Source of the DNA: a virus
Length of the DNA stretch: 38,435 bases
Reading direction: 5' to 3' (one strand)
IMG/VR virus record: IMGVR_UViG_3300037153_000036
Span: 1-38,435 of that record
In this document: in pieces, positions 21,992-31,305 of the stretch
Position numbering within the stretch: position 1 is the first letter of the stretch
How the letters are laid out: every line of letters starts with the position of its first letter
Notes under the pieces: model-generated
Databases searched by the model: none
What the model was told of the DNA's origin: nothing
What the model saw: only the letters and a program-made list of their open reading frames with translations
Made by a program: the position numbers and the translations under genes

Positions 21992-23026
21992 CTATATTCC
22001 GAAACCGCCACCGACAGCACCAGTGTATTTAGGTTGCTGCGCCGGTCCGAATAGCGTAGTCAGTGACGCCATCAGATCCTTGTCCTTGCCGAGCGCACCA
22101 ACCTGTTGACCGGCACTAATCAATCCAGTGGACAGCAGATTGCTATTCGGCACCGCACCAGCAGTGGCACCTGATGCACCGCCCATCAAGTTGGTTGCCG
22201 TGTTGACATTACCACCACCATACACGGCTGCAAGTGTGCTGTTCCGTGCTCGATCAGCAGCAATCGCAGCTAATGCCTTATTCGGATCAGCACCGGTTGG
22301 TGATGCATACTGCAAGTTGGGCGCTGTCTGCCCACCAGTCGCAGCAACGTTCGCATTCAATCCCTGCTGCCGTTGCTGATTGATCTGATCAGCACCAGTC
22401 ATTGCAGCAATACGTGCGTCGATGATCGCCTTCCGCAGTTGGTCGGCATTATTCGATTGCAACGATGTCACGATTGGAGCAGCCGATGTGCCAGTGCGTG
22501 CGGCATTGGCGAGCACGGTTTGCAATGTGCTCCGCAATGCATCATTCTGTGCGGTTGCAGCACGTGTCTCCAGTAGTCCTGCCAGATCAGCAGCCTGTAT
22601 CGGTTGGAACTGCTCAGCACGCAACCGTGCAGCCTCAGCAGAAGGACGCGCAGCCGCGGCACGCATCAACTCCTGCTCATTCGCTTGCTGTGCACGCCGC
22701 GTATCGGTCGTATCGCGTGCTATCTGTGCAGCAATCGATGCGACGTTCTGTGCCTGCGCTTGCGGACCGAGCGTTGTCTTCCATGTATTGGTTGCAGGAT
22801 CATACGCGATCGTGCTACCAGATGCATCGGTATAACCAGCTTGCGCCTGCCTCTGCGCCATCGCAGTGAGCGCGCGCTGGTAGTCCGCATTCTGTCGAGC
22901 CTCAGCAAGACGTTGCTGCTCGATGGCATACTGAGCATTCGCCTGAGCATTGTTCGCACTTGCCGATCCAGCAGCTTGCAGTCCAAGACCAGCGACCGCT
23001 GCAATAGCAGGAATGATGGCTGCCAT
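21992..23026 (-). CDS. Putative internal virion protein with hydrophobic N-terminus
   Basis: ATG at 23026; 344 residues. It starts with a short hydrophobic helix (AAIIPAIAAVAGLGLQAAG) and continues as a long Ala/Gln/Arg-rich helical region (residues 20-210, probable coiled coil) and a Gly/Asn-rich tail. Small podovirus ejection proteins such as T7 gp14 combine an N-terminal membrane-active segment with helical repeats. Similarity is of type rather than sequence. Its start touches the GNAT gene stop. Confidence 0.6.
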   Translation of the reverse strand: MAAIIPAIAAVAGLGLQAAGSASANNAQANAQYAIEQQRLAEARQNADYQRALTAMAQRQAQAGYTDASGSTIAYDPATNTWKTTLGPQAQAQNVASIAAQIARDTTDTRRAQQANEQELMRAAAARPSAEAARLRAEQFQPIQAADLAGLLETRAATAQNDALRSTLQTVLANAARTGTSAAPIVTSLQSNNADQLRKAIIDARIAAMTGADQINQQRQQGLNANVAATGGQTAPNLQYASPTGADPNKALAAIAADRARNSTLAAVYGGGNVNTATNLMGGASGATAGAVPNSNLLSTGLISAGQQVGALGKDKDLMASLTTLFGPAQQPKYTGAVGGGFGI

Positions 23027-23478
23027 CAGTTGAGTTCTTTCATGTATGAGACTTCAACCGGTTTGAAGCCCAACCTCTCGAACAACGGCTTGTCAGGATA
23101 GATCAACCGATGCTGATGCACCATGTGCGTGCACCCACGACCGCGTAGCTCTAGCTCCGCCCGCTTAACTAACTCGCGACCAATGCCCTTACCGCGATGC
23201 GACGGCCGCACGCCGATCATATCGGACTGACCGAACAACCACTCGTCCTTGTGATGTAGGTGTGGGAATATGTGGTATAGCACAAACCCAACCAGATCAG
23301 CGCCATCGATGGCAACCATCAACAGCGTTCGACGCTCCTGCTCCAGTAGTAGATACGTTGGCCAAGCGAAGTCCAACTTGGTCATACCCTGGCTAGCAAT
23401 AGTGCTCGCGTAGTATTCACGCACCAACGCATCACACTCACGATGGTATCGCGCCAACTTGGCCTCGAATATCACCAT
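23026..23478 (-). CDS. GNAT-family acetyltransferase-like protein
   Basis: ATG at 23478 in an ATGA overlap with the preceding gene. The 150-residue protein has the full GNAT order: N-terminal helices, a VAIDGADLVGFVLYHI strand, DMIGVRPSHRGKGIGRELVKRA (residues 86-107) as the acetyl-CoA motif A with R-x-x-G-x-G, and a C-terminal LFERLGFKPVEVSYMKEL motif B. It should bind acetyl-CoA. GNAT-like proteins occur among T7-like virion genes, sometimes annotated with internal proteins. Whether it modifies a host protein or serves in the particle is unknown. Confidence 0.8.
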   Translation of the reverse strand: MVIFEAKLARYHRECDALVREYYASTIASQGMTKLDFAWPTYLLLEQERRTLLMVAIDGADLVGFVLYHIFPHLHHKDEWLFGQSDMIGVRPSHRGKGIGRELVKRAELELRGRGCTHMVHQHRLIYPDKPLFERLGFKPVEVSYMKELN

Positions 23479-24524
23479 CAGAACGCTCCCTGCGTGCCAA
23501 GACCACGCCTACGGTTCAGGATGTCCTGACCTAACGTAGCACCACCAGTCGGTGTTGTCGTGCCGGGTGCATTCGTTGGACCTTGCACAACACCACCAGC
23601 ATTCATCAGGTCTTGCAGTGTAGCGAATTGCGTTCCGCCTACAGCGTTTCGTAGTGCTCCCGGTAGACCTGAGATGTCGGTCGCAACTCTACGACCAGCT
23701 TCACTGACATAGGCTCCCGGATCGAATGTGTCTGCAATGCCGAGACCACTAGCCGTGCTTCGCGCTCCAGAGATATAGTCAGACAAGTCATTTCTTTCGC
23801 CAGCGAGGATGCCTTCACCGAGGTTCCTAACGGTAGCCTCAGCTCCACTTCGCTTTTGGCCGAGAGCAGCGAGAGCAGCGTTGTATCCTGTATCGGTAAG
23901 CGTTCCACGTTTCCTCGCGTTTTCTAGTTGTGATTGTAGTGGATCGAACTGCTCACTCAGCAGGCCACTGATCTGTGGATCGAGTAGTGAACTCGACAAT
24001 GCAGTGGTTGCATACGTTGGTGTGAACGTTTGGTTCAGTCCGCGCAATGCTTCACCACGCTTGCCGGTTGTGATCTGATTGATGATGTCCTGGCCTAGCG
24101 TTGGCGAGAATGCACTGCCAGGATTAGGGTCAAGATCAGGTATTCCAGCCGTAGCACGCGCAATCGCAGGCTCAATATCGCTAGACGCATACAGGGACGG
24201 ATCAACGCCAGCCAACTGGAAAGCACGGTTCACATTCCCCCTAGCTGCTGTGATCGCTTCACCACGTCGCGTCAAGAAGTCCTGCTCTGACTTAGCCTGA
24301 TCTGCCGCAGCCTTAGCAGCAGTAGCGTCCGATGCAGCCTTCTGCTCAGCCTGCAATTGCGCAAGGTGTTGGTTCAATTCAGCAGGTGAGTTGAACACCA
24401 TTGCGTCTTGCGGACTTGTATACGTGGGTGGCGGTGCCGGTGGAGGTTTGCCACCCTTACCACCACCATATACACCGTGGAAGGTCAGGAGGTCGAGTTG
24501 ACCACCTGGGGTGAACTGCGGCAT
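23478..24524 (-). CDS. Putative virion-associated protein, 348 aa
   Basis: ATG at 24524. N-terminal Gly/Pro-rich segment (GGGKGGKPPPAPPPTY), helical Ala/Gln/Lys region (LAQLQAEQKAASDATAAKAAADQAK, about residues 54-80), several helical stretches with LLSEQFDPLQSQLENARKRG, and a Gly/Thr/Pro-rich tail. No family was recognised. It sits between two GNAT-like genes and ahead of the putative ejection proteins. A structural or ejection role is likely from context. Confidence 0.6.
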   Translation of the reverse strand: MPQFTPGGQLDLLTFHGVYGGGKGGKPPPAPPPTYTSPQDAMVFNSPAELNQHLAQLQAEQKAASDATAAKAAADQAKSEQDFLTRRGEAITAARGNVNRAFQLAGVDPSLYASSDIEPAIARATAGIPDLDPNPGSAFSPTLGQDIINQITTGKRGEALRGLNQTFTPTYATTALSSSLLDPQISGLLSEQFDPLQSQLENARKRGTLTDTGYNAALAALGQKRSGAEATVRNLGEGILAGERNDLSDYISGARSTASGLGIADTFDPGAYVSEAGRRVATDISGLPGALRNAVGGTQFATLQDLMNAGGVVQGPTNAPGTTTPTGGATLGQDILNRRRGLGTQGAF

Positions 24525-24988
24525 GACGCATCCCTCTCATACTTGTATATCACACCATATCGCCTAAAGCCAAGGCGCACGTAGGCACCTTCGACTGCAA
24601 CCGTGTCGATGTTCGCGACATCACCACCTTGCACCATCACTGCTTGCTTAACGTCCAGTGCCCATCGGATCATGCTGCGCATCAGTGTAAACGCTATCTT
24701 GCCTCGATCCTTGGTTCCCTGGCGCACGAACCAGCTATCCTCGACAACGATGCACTTCGGTGAGAACCACAACGGCTCGATATGACCAGCAACGAAGCCA
24801 ACGAAATCACCGTCACGTGCCATGCAGATGTAGTTATCAGGACTACGGATTGCGAACGTGACGTTGTGCAGCGTTTGCGCCCAATCGAACTCGATATCAT
24901 GGTATGAACCGAGCGCGTGCAACTCCTTGCACAACGCAACTAGATACGGTGCTTCGTCGTCGCCAGGAATGATGTAGCTAGCTGCCAA
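24485..24988 (-). CDS. Second, degenerate GNAT-like protein
   Basis: Starts at TTG 24988 with GGAGG six bases upstream, inside the fibre gene end. The 167-residue protein has the GNAT fold pattern: YICMARDGDFVGFVAGHI strand, EDSWFVRQGTKDRGKIAFTLM in place of motif A, and GAYVRLGFRRYGVIYKYE at the end. The motif-A glycines (x-x-G-x-G) are largely missing, so acetyl-CoA binding may be lost or altered. The last dozen residues overlap the next gene by 40 bases. It is probably an ancient paralogue of the GNAT at 23026 or a structural GNAT-like protein. Confidence 0.65.
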   Translation of the reverse strand: MAASYIIPGDDEAPYLVALCKELHALGSYHDIEFDWAQTLHNVTFAIRSPDNYICMARDGDFVGFVAGHIEPLWFSPKCIVVEDSWFVRQGTKDRGKIAFTLMRSMIRWALDVKQAVMVQGGDVANIDTVAVEGAYVRLGFRRYGVIYKYERDASCRSSPQVVNSTS

Positions 24989-26390
24989 CCTTGGCCTCCA
25001 ACTCCTTCACTCGATCTGTTAACTGCTGAATTGCCTTCACAGCAATCGCGAGGATGTTGCTCTCCTTAATTCCGAGCATCCCTTCATGCGCATCAACGAC
25101 CGCGTGAGGATACACCTTCTGCATATCCTGAGCAATGAAACCAGCGTCGCGACCACTCTTACCGATGCGGTCGAACTCGACAGGGTTCATAGCCATGATG
25201 GCATCCAGGCCATACGGTAGCGGGTTGACGTTCTCCTTCAACGAAGCATCACTGAGGTTGACATACGCACCGTTACCCGCCACGGTGCCAAGCACGTTGC
25301 TCCACTGCCAATCTGATGCTCGCGAATACCACCACGTAGTAGCACCACCAGCATTGAAGTATAGGTTGTTTACCGAGGAGTCGAATATGAATGCATATGC
25401 GCTGGAAGAGAAGTTGATGGCTGGCTTTCCTGATATCTTCTTCATATAGAAGTTGCCATCGTTGCTAAATGAACATCCACCATGGAAGCCTGCATCTACG
25501 CCTTGAGCGAGTGTCAGCACTTGCGATAGTGTTGTGACACCCCCAGCGGTTGCTGTAGTGCCAACATACAGCTGCACATTACCAGACCCATCGACTGATA
25601 TAGCACCAGAATAGCCATTGTTCACTGCGCGCCATACACTTGAACCGTCGAGGTATGCATTCAGCCCGAATGCCTTGGCTGATACATAATTGGAACCAAC
25701 AGAAGGAGACAGCGTGGTCCCAATCACGAACCCTGTCGATGACAAATTACCGGTAAGTGTGCCACCACCAAGTGATAGCATCGTATCAACGTATTGCTTC
25801 GGTGCTGCTTCCAATGCAGCCGATGGGTTGCCGGGTAACACGATTGCACCAGTCATGGTGCCGCCAGTGGTTGGCAGATAGCCGACACCACCGACGTGTG
25901 CATCGACGTATTGCTTGGTCGCAGCGTGCAGTGCTACTGTCGGATCAGCGTCCAGCACGATTGGTCCAGTCATCGTGCCACCGGACAACGGTAGCGCTCC
26001 TTCTACAACAGCAGCCGATGTTGCAGCACTTGAAGCACTATTCGCTGCATCGACTGCGCTGTTCGCTGCCTGCGTTGCCCAATAACTTGGTGTTGCACTG
26101 GTTTGTGACCAATACGTTGGGTTGGCTACGCGATCATCTGCGAACGTCCCACTGCCTGATGTATGGCTGACCAAACACAACCATGCCGAACTATCAGCAG
26201 GATCATACACCGACTGACCAGCCAGATATGCTGTGCTAGTCTGCCACACACCGGCAAGGTTCGGCACGGTAATGAGTTGTGCGAGCGCGCCATCGAGCGT
26301 AGAGAAGTTATTATTGACATCCTCATCCCATGGTGAGGAGTCGAACAGAGGCAGGTTCAGTTTCAGGATTGGCGTCTTGTCGAGTGACAC
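24978..26390 (-). CDS. Tail fibre with C-terminal S74 intramolecular chaperone
   Basis: ATG at 26390; 470 residues. The N-terminal region (about 1-60) is a particle-binding part, followed by an Ala/Ser-rich helix and two LSGGTMTG...KQYVD modules (about residues 130-205) typical of phage fibres. The receptor-proximal region is Gly/Ser/Asn-rich and beta-like. The end, residues about 380-470, is a peptidase S74 domain: S380-DASL-K385 gives the Ser-Lys autocleavage pair, then GFIAQDMQKVYPHAV and a C-terminal helix. S74 domains trimerise the fibre and then cut themselves off. This is a likely receptor-binding protein. Confidence 0.88.
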   Translation of the reverse strand: MSLDKTPILKLNLPLFDSSPWDEDVNNNFSTLDGALAQLITVPNLAGVWQTSTAYLAGQSVYDPADSSAWLCLVSHTSGSGTFADDRVANPTYWSQTSATPSYWATQAANSAVDAANSASSAATSAAVVEGALPLSGGTMTGPIVLDADPTVALHAATKQYVDAHVGGVGYLPTTGGTMTGAIVLPGNPSAALEAAPKQYVDTMLSLGGGTLTGNLSSTGFVIGTTLSPSVGSNYVSAKAFGLNAYLDGSSVWRAVNNGYSGAISVDGSGNVQLYVGTTATAGGVTTLSQVLTLAQGVDAGFHGGCSFSNDGNFYMKKISGKPAINFSSSAYAFIFDSSVNNLYFNAGGATTWWYSRASDWQWSNVLGTVAGNGAYVNLSDASLKENVNPLPYGLDAIMAMNPVEFDRIGKSGRDAGFIAQDMQKVYPHAVVDAHEGMLGIKESNILAIAVKAIQQLTDRVKELEAKVGS

Positions 26391-26392
26391 TG

Positions 26393-28132
26393 CTACCTCC
26401 GTATTGAACCGTGCAGATAGGCAAGCGAAATGCTAACGAACTTAATCCGCTCCATTGTCGTGCCACTGAACTTGAGCTTCAACAGCTTAAACTTGATTGG
26501 AAACGCCAATAACCGCTCATCTTGTGCTCGCCGCCCAGCACCAAATCCGCCTTCACCATATCCACCTGCACCATAACCACTTGTATCACCAGCACGCATA
26601 TCAATCGACAGCAGCGGTTCACTATCGATGTTATCGACGAATGCTGAACATGTGAACGGTCCAGTGCCTTGTGTATCCATGCCGATGTAGCGTGTGTATT
26701 TGATGTCCATTCGGTGCTTGAAGTCAGCCCACGGTAGTTCCCATGTGAAATCGATGGGATAGCCGAGCGGATTGTCTGGTGCGTCAGGATCGTTAACATA
26801 GTCAGCACAACTGTTCTCATCATCGAAGTTGTAGTAATACAGGCTACTGCCTGCGCCAAAGATGATGTTCTCAAGTGCTGTTCGACACGCGCATACCCAT
26901 TCCCAACCACGCAAACGCGCCCACGCTTGTATCTTCATCGTGGGTATGTTTGTGTAGCTGAACGCCATGTTCTCATTCAGGTTACCGAGGTCATCGACAT
27001 CAGGCACGAACAGGATATACCTGAAATGTCTTAGGTCATAGACCGCGAACACATACTTGTCGATCTGCTCTCTGGTCAGCTTCTTCATCAGGTTGGCGAT
27101 CTGCGGATCGATCAGATGACTGGTCCGCACAGGCCGCAACGTGTTGAATACCGATACGCGAGCAATCGAGTTGACGCCAACATTGTCCACGTAGAACGTA
27201 TCATCACCAACCGATGTCAACGACCGGTGTGCCTGACAACCGAACTCCTCGATAAACCCATCATCAGTAGGTGTGTGCACCTCAGGACTACCGACGTAGA
27301 CGCCTAAGTTGAGTGGTAGCACTCCACGTTCAAAAGTAACGAGCAGCTTGTCTCGATAAGCCACCAGACCAGTAATAGTGCTATCACCAATGGACACACG
27401 CGGACCAAGATCGATAGCAATGGAGTCGTTCGGCGGTGCATCCCCTGGGAATGTTCCACTGGTGCCTTTGCTACTGATGTAAATTGTCGATGGCTCACCG
27501 ACGACCCCCGCCACTATGAGGTATTGGCTATGCGTGACAACATACCTACCGATAGGAACATTGACATTGCTACCTGATGCGATGTCCTCTAAGTATTGCG
27601 GAACCATGTAGTTGGGATCAGTAGGATCACCAGCAATAATCAGTGGCTTGTCATTTCCATTGCAGAGGATCAGGTTGCCATTGAAGACAGAGAACGACAC
27701 ATATGCGACCGGATCAGTCCACAAAGCAGCAGGACCGTCCAGCAATGTGACCGTTCCATCACCCGCAACAGCGCAAATACTTGCATCAGTTTGAACTGCT
27801 ATCACGTAGCCATTGAAGTATTCGATGTTGACGATATCTGCAAAAGAACCAGCATCGGTTAGGTTCGCTAGAAATTTCGTGCCATATCGCACGGACAGTG
27901 AACCATCTAGACCGCGTTCGATGTTATCCAACACGCGCGCATACTGCGGTGACATGTTCAGATCGGTGTCAGCCGTATTCAATCCACCATCGAACGAGCG
28001 GATCGTGCTGATCTGCAAGTTGCTCTGCGGCTGTTGACCGCGAGGATTGAGTCCACCCTTGGTGCGTTCGTTGAACACTATGCCATCACCATAACGCGTT
28101 GCTGCGTGGTTGTTACCAATGACCAATCCCAC
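26393..28132 (-). CDS. Probable tail nozzle/tubular protein (T7 gp12 / P22 gp10-like)
   Basis: 579 residues from GTG 28132 (weak ribosome site, overlapping the preceding small gene). The beta-rich body has repeated blade-like elements: STIRSFDGGLNTADTDLNMSPQYARVLDNIERG near the start, then VNIEYFNGYVIAVQTD, YVSFSVFNGNLILCNGNDKPLIIAG, and similar. A Gly/Tyr-rich segment (GYGAGGYGEGGFGAG, about residue 520) and a C-terminal strand region follow. Length and context fit the tail nozzle that closes the podovirus tail. Sequence similarity to named proteins cannot be tested here. Confidence 0.6.
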   Translation of the reverse strand: MGLVIGNNHAATRYGDGIVFNERTKGGLNPRGQQPQSNLQISTIRSFDGGLNTADTDLNMSPQYARVLDNIERGLDGSLSVRYGTKFLANLTDAGSFADIVNIEYFNGYVIAVQTDASICAVAGDGTVTLLDGPAALWTDPVAYVSFSVFNGNLILCNGNDKPLIIAGDPTDPNYMVPQYLEDIASGSNVNVPIGRYVVTHSQYLIVAGVVGEPSTIYISSKGTSGTFPGDAPPNDSIAIDLGPRVSIGDSTITGLVAYRDKLLVTFERGVLPLNLGVYVGSPEVHTPTDDGFIEEFGCQAHRSLTSVGDDTFYVDNVGVNSIARVSVFNTLRPVRTSHLIDPQIANLMKKLTREQIDKYVFAVYDLRHFRYILFVPDVDDLGNLNENMAFSYTNIPTMKIQAWARLRGWEWVCACRTALENIIFGAGSSLYYYNFDDENSCADYVNDPDAPDNPLGYPIDFTWELPWADFKHRMDIKYTRYIGMDTQGTGPFTCSAFVDNIDSEPLLSIDMRAGDTSGYGAGGYGEGGFGAGRRAQDERLLAFPIKFKLLKLKFSGTTMERIKFVSISLAYLHGSIRR

Positions 28133-28275
28133 GCGACTTCGATACCAAGCTGTGACACAACAAGTGCAGGCACTAAGTTGTAAGCAACCTCCACACCAAG
28201 CTGCGATATACGTATGGTTCCATCGCCGACAAATGCGACCTCATCACCAATCTGTGTGACGCGGAGATCGGTCAT
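28078..28275 (-). CDS. Small triple-repeat structural protein, 65 aa
   Basis: ATG 28275 overlaps the preceding stop (ATGA). The 65-residue product contains three near-identical ten-residue strands: RVTQIGDEVA, RISQLGVEVA and VVSQLGIEVA, separated by 7-9 residue loops. The pattern predicts a small beta structure. Peptides with VTQ-x-x-VEV repeats occur between tail genes of other phages; function is unknown. The last 55 bases overlap the start of the nozzle-like gene. Confidence 0.65.
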   Translation of the reverse strand: MTDLRVTQIGDEVAFVGDGTIRISQLGVEVAYNLVPALVVSQLGIEVAWDWSLVTTTQQRVMVMA

Positions 28276-29807
28276 GACGCCACCGACACACTAATCTTCA
28301 TTGCATTGATATTCGCAGTAGTCCACGCCGCACCAGTCGGATCAGTCGGCATCCATCCAAACTTACTTACATACGACAGGCTAGGCGTGATGTTGGTGAT
28401 ACCTGTCACCGCCGTATCGCCTGATCCATTTGCATCTACACCAACGGTGCCTCCTCGTGCACCACTATCACTCTTCTTCCAGTTCACATGCACATCGACA
28501 CCGATGATCGAGGCAGGGTTGATCGCACCGAGACCAGCGACGGTGAAGATGTCCTTGTGGCTGACTATGCTGTCGAAGATGTAAGTCGTGTCGCCGTCGT
28601 TGGTGACATCGGAGACCAGCCACCAGTTGTCGGGGATCACGGTCAGCACGCCCTTGAAATTCCTACCGTTGCCTGCACTGGTCGTTGTGGACGTGAAGGT
28701 TACAAAGCCAGACCCATAGGTCTGCGATTGCGTCCACCAATTGGTTCCGGCGGTTCCCGTTCCACCGAGAGCTGCTGTCGCATCAGTGAGGACCGCGACG
28801 TAGTATTTCACCCCATTGACAATATGGAATGGCGTTGTCACCGCGCAGGTAAAGTCGCCATTTAATGGGTTTGTCTGCGCAGCGAATGTGCCGAGCAAAG
28901 TTCCCGGGCCGCCTGTCGATCCATCCGAGGCGTAGACCGCAGCTTGGAGATGTCCCGTCAGTGACGACACCAGGTTGAGCGTCAGTGACTGAACCATGCC
29001 GGTGATCGATGATGTAAAGCCAGTGCCTTGCGCCACGATGGTGTTGGCGGCTGGCCCTCCACTATTGGTGCTCGAAGTCGTAAGGCCAGTCGTGTTAGTT
29101 GAAGGCGATGGCGAGAACTGATTACTCACATTGCCACTAGTGTTGCTGTAAATTAACCGAACGTCACCCGGCCAGCTCGTCGGCGCGGAGCCGTTGTCGC
29201 TGTTGATGAACAGGTCATCCCATAGATACACCGCGGTGCTTGCGCCATTGGTAAATGAACCCATCGCGAAGGCGTTGACATAGTTGTTCGAGGTTCCGCC
29301 GCGCGTATTTACATTTGTGATCGGCGTGACGAATGGAGTAGACGCCCCGTTCTTGCGGACCTCGACGCTGCCTGCCGTATTGTGAATGACGAACTTGAAT
29401 TGCCAGCTATCCCAAGTGCCCGCCGTCAGCGCTGGATTGATCGTCTGTAGGACCGTGCCACCCGTGCTACCCGACTTAATAACGATCGTGCCATCGACGG
29501 AGCGGAACTCGACCGTAACCTGCGCCGTTCCTCCATCGCGAAGCTGGAAATAAGTGCTGGTCAGGCCCGAAGTGAACGACGTATGCGGGCGCACGCGCAC
29601 GGAGAGATAAACCGTGCTCTCATTGCTCCCAGTCTCGAAATTGCCCGCTATGTTGTCAGACGTGTTGCTGTTATGAAGGGCCGACTGTCCGACTCCGAAC
29701 GCGGTTGTGCCCGATAAACCCCACCCGCTGCCGGTGGTGAATTTCCCCGCGATTATATCGGCAATCGCAGCGTATTTGTCAAACCCATCATTGAACAGCT
29801 TGGCCAT
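28272..29807 (-). CDS. Putative tail fibre / receptor-binding protein with lectin-like N-terminus
   Basis: ATG 29807 in a TAATG overlap; 511 residues. The N-terminal half (about 1-220) resembles concanavalin/LamG-type modules: FETGSNESTVYLSVRVRPH, YFQLRDGGTAQVTVEF, WDSWQFKFVIHNTAGSVEVRKNG and AVYLWDDLFI. The Thr/Ser-rich middle leads to a beta-sandwich-like domain (HLQAAVYASDGSTGGPGTLLG...YYVAVLTD) and a C-terminal domain with FDSIVSHKDIFTVAG and VDVHVNWKKSDSGARG, a theme of phage tail proteins. Likely binds host surface sugar. Codon usage looks more GC-ending than in its neighbours. Confidence 0.7.
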   Translation of the reverse strand: MAKLFNDGFDKYAAIADIIAGKFTTGSGWGLSGTTAFGVGQSALHNSNTSDNIAGNFETGSNESTVYLSVRVRPHTSFTSGLTSTYFQLRDGGTAQVTVEFRSVDGTIVIKSGSTGGTVLQTINPALTAGTWDSWQFKFVIHNTAGSVEVRKNGASTPFVTPITNVNTRGGTSNNYVNAFAMGSFTNGASTAVYLWDDLFINSDNGSAPTSWPGDVRLIYSNTSGNVSNQFSPSPSTNTTGLTTSSTNSGGPAANTIVAQGTGFTSSITGMVQSLTLNLVSSLTGHLQAAVYASDGSTGGPGTLLGTFAAQTNPLNGDFTCAVTTPFHIVNGVKYYVAVLTDATAALGGTGTAGTNWWTQSQTYGSGFVTFTSTTTSAGNGRNFKGVLTVIPDNWWLVSDVTNDGDTTYIFDSIVSHKDIFTVAGLGAINPASIIGVDVHVNWKKSDSGARGGTVGVDANGSGDTAVTGITNITPSLSYVSKFGWMPTDPTGAAWTTANINAMKISVSVAS

Positions 29808-30589
29808 TACGTCCTCGCTGCCAGTATAGTGATGCCAACATCTGACAGTGTAGCATCCTGTGTCGGTGCGACCATCTGCAACACGTCACCAGCAGCCAGC
29901 GATGCGCCACTGCCTGCGAGCGTGCACGACGTATGTGACGCCGACGTAATCGTGACTGTGCCTATCGCCGTAGTCGATCCCCCGCTAATCTTGTTGACGG
30001 TGAATATTGTGTTGGCAGTCGCTTGCGTAGTGTCATATACAACCGTGCCTGTGAGGTTAGCAGGTATGGTAATTGACCACGGCATGGGCACGTTGACGAC
30101 TGTGCCCGTTGCAGGCTTACCCACGAACGGGAAGCTGATTGGCACTTGTTGCACTTCAGCAGGTAGGTTAGCATATGGCCACACCCGAGCATTGATCGTA
30201 GCAATATCAGCAGTATTGGTCGCGATCTGCGCTGTATTCGCAGCAATATTGGCCGTGTTCGTAGCTATGTTCGACGTATTGGTTGAGATGTTACCGGTAT
30301 TGGTTATGATGTCCGCAGTATTCGTATCGACCTGCGTCTGTAGATTATCGGTCTGCGTTTGCAGATCGTTGACCTGAACTTGCAGCGCATCGATCTGCGA
30401 TTGCAGATCACTGTCGAAGCTAACGAGCTTGTCGTCAACATACTGCTTCGTCACAGCATGAAGCGCAGTCGTCGGTGGCTTGACACTAAACGGACCATCC
30501 ATGCTGTCACCAGCACGATCGATCTTCTTGCCAAACTCGGTGTTCAGCGCATCGGCGTAGAGTGTTTCACCTCTAAAGAAGTTCGACAT
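29807..30589 (-). CDS. Coiled-coil tail fibre protein
   Basis: The frame is open to 30622, but the ATG at 30589 (TAATG overlap, protein begins [16 protein letters not shown]) is the better start; 260 residues. An N-terminal [14 protein letters not shown] module matches those in the S74 fibre. Then comes a trimeric-coil-like stretch ([19 protein letters not shown], then seven-residue repeats [42 protein letters not shown], about residues 75-130). The C-terminal beta domain ([28 protein letters not shown]) is carbohydrate-module-like. A structural fibre or adaptor fibre. Confidence 0.75.
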   Translation of the reverse strand: MSNFFRGETLYADALNTEFGKKIDRAGDSMDGPFSVKPPTTALHAVTKQYVDDKLVSFDSDLQSQIDALQVQVNDLQTQTDNLQTQVDTNTADIITNTGNISTNTSNIATNTANIAANTAQIATNTADIATINARVWPYANLPAEVQQVPISFPFVGKPATGTVVNVPMPWSITIPANLTGTVVYDTTQATANTIFTVNKISGGSTTAIGTVTITSASHTSCTLAGSGASLAAGDVLQMVAPTQDATLSDVGITILAART

Positions 30590-31290
30590 TACGCAAGCGG
30601 GTCCACGTCCACTTGGAACCAACCAGCCGTTGCGTCTACATCGGTCGGATAACGGTTATCGAGTTCCAGCGGATGCTGATTAAGTATTGCTATCATCTGT
30701 TGTCTACGTTTGGCGGCCAGCATTTGGAATTTTTGGACCTGTGCTGGAACTGTTCCGTCGTCGACGCAATACATCCAGGTGGCATCGTAGGTAAGTAGCA
30801 ATCGGTCAACATATACCACGGTCGTATTGTCGAAAGGCAATGCAGTGTGTTGTTGCCCAAGCACGACGACATCACCGGTTGAACTCTGTGGCCACACACG
30901 AAATGGTCTGGCTGCAACCAGATTATCTGGAGACATGTATTGACATTGGGGTCCGGATTGCAGCGTATAAGGGTTAAGTGATTGAGGTAGCTCTCGCAGC
31001 TTACGATTGCTACCAGCAGGCCAAACAGACACAATATCCTCATAGCTGTCTATTGTGCTGATCGGCCCAACTAAGTCAGCCGCCAGCCTCCCGGTTGTGC
31101 CATCGAGCGTTGAGGTGACATAACACATGTATCCTGGCCACCAGATGTCACCATCGATTTCCAGTAAATACGCATCCTGCACATGCTGCATGATGCGGCC
31201 AGATGCATATAGCTGAGTCGCGATGCCAGGAACTTGACTAAGCTCAACGATCACATCGCTGACAATATCCTTGGCAAGTGTGCCTGCCAT
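30589..31290 (-). CDS. Putative head-tail adaptor (tail tubular A / P22 gp4-like)
   Basis: ATG 31290 with GAGG six bases upstream; 233 residues. The N-terminal half is helical ([18 protein letters not shown]), then beta-rich with [44 protein letters not shown], and a basic C-terminal helix. Size, helix/beta pattern and position after the capsid genes and before the nozzle and fibres fit a podovirus adaptor binding under the portal. No family motif is visible. The gene is preceded by a hairpin at 31306-31344. Confidence 0.55.
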   Translation of the reverse strand: MAGTLAKDIVSDVIVELSQVPGIATQLYASGRIMQHVQDAYLLEIDGDIWWPGYMCYVTSTLDGTTGRLAADLVGPISTIDSYEDIVSVWPAGSNRKLRELPQSLNPYTLQSGPQCQYMSPDNLVAARPFRVWPQSSTGDVVVLGQQHTALPFDNTTVVYVDRLLLTYDATWMYCVDDGTVPAQVQKFQMLAAKRRQQMIAILNQHPLELDNRYPTDVDATAGWFQVDVDPLA

Positions 31291-31305
31291 GCATACCTCA
31301 CAGTG

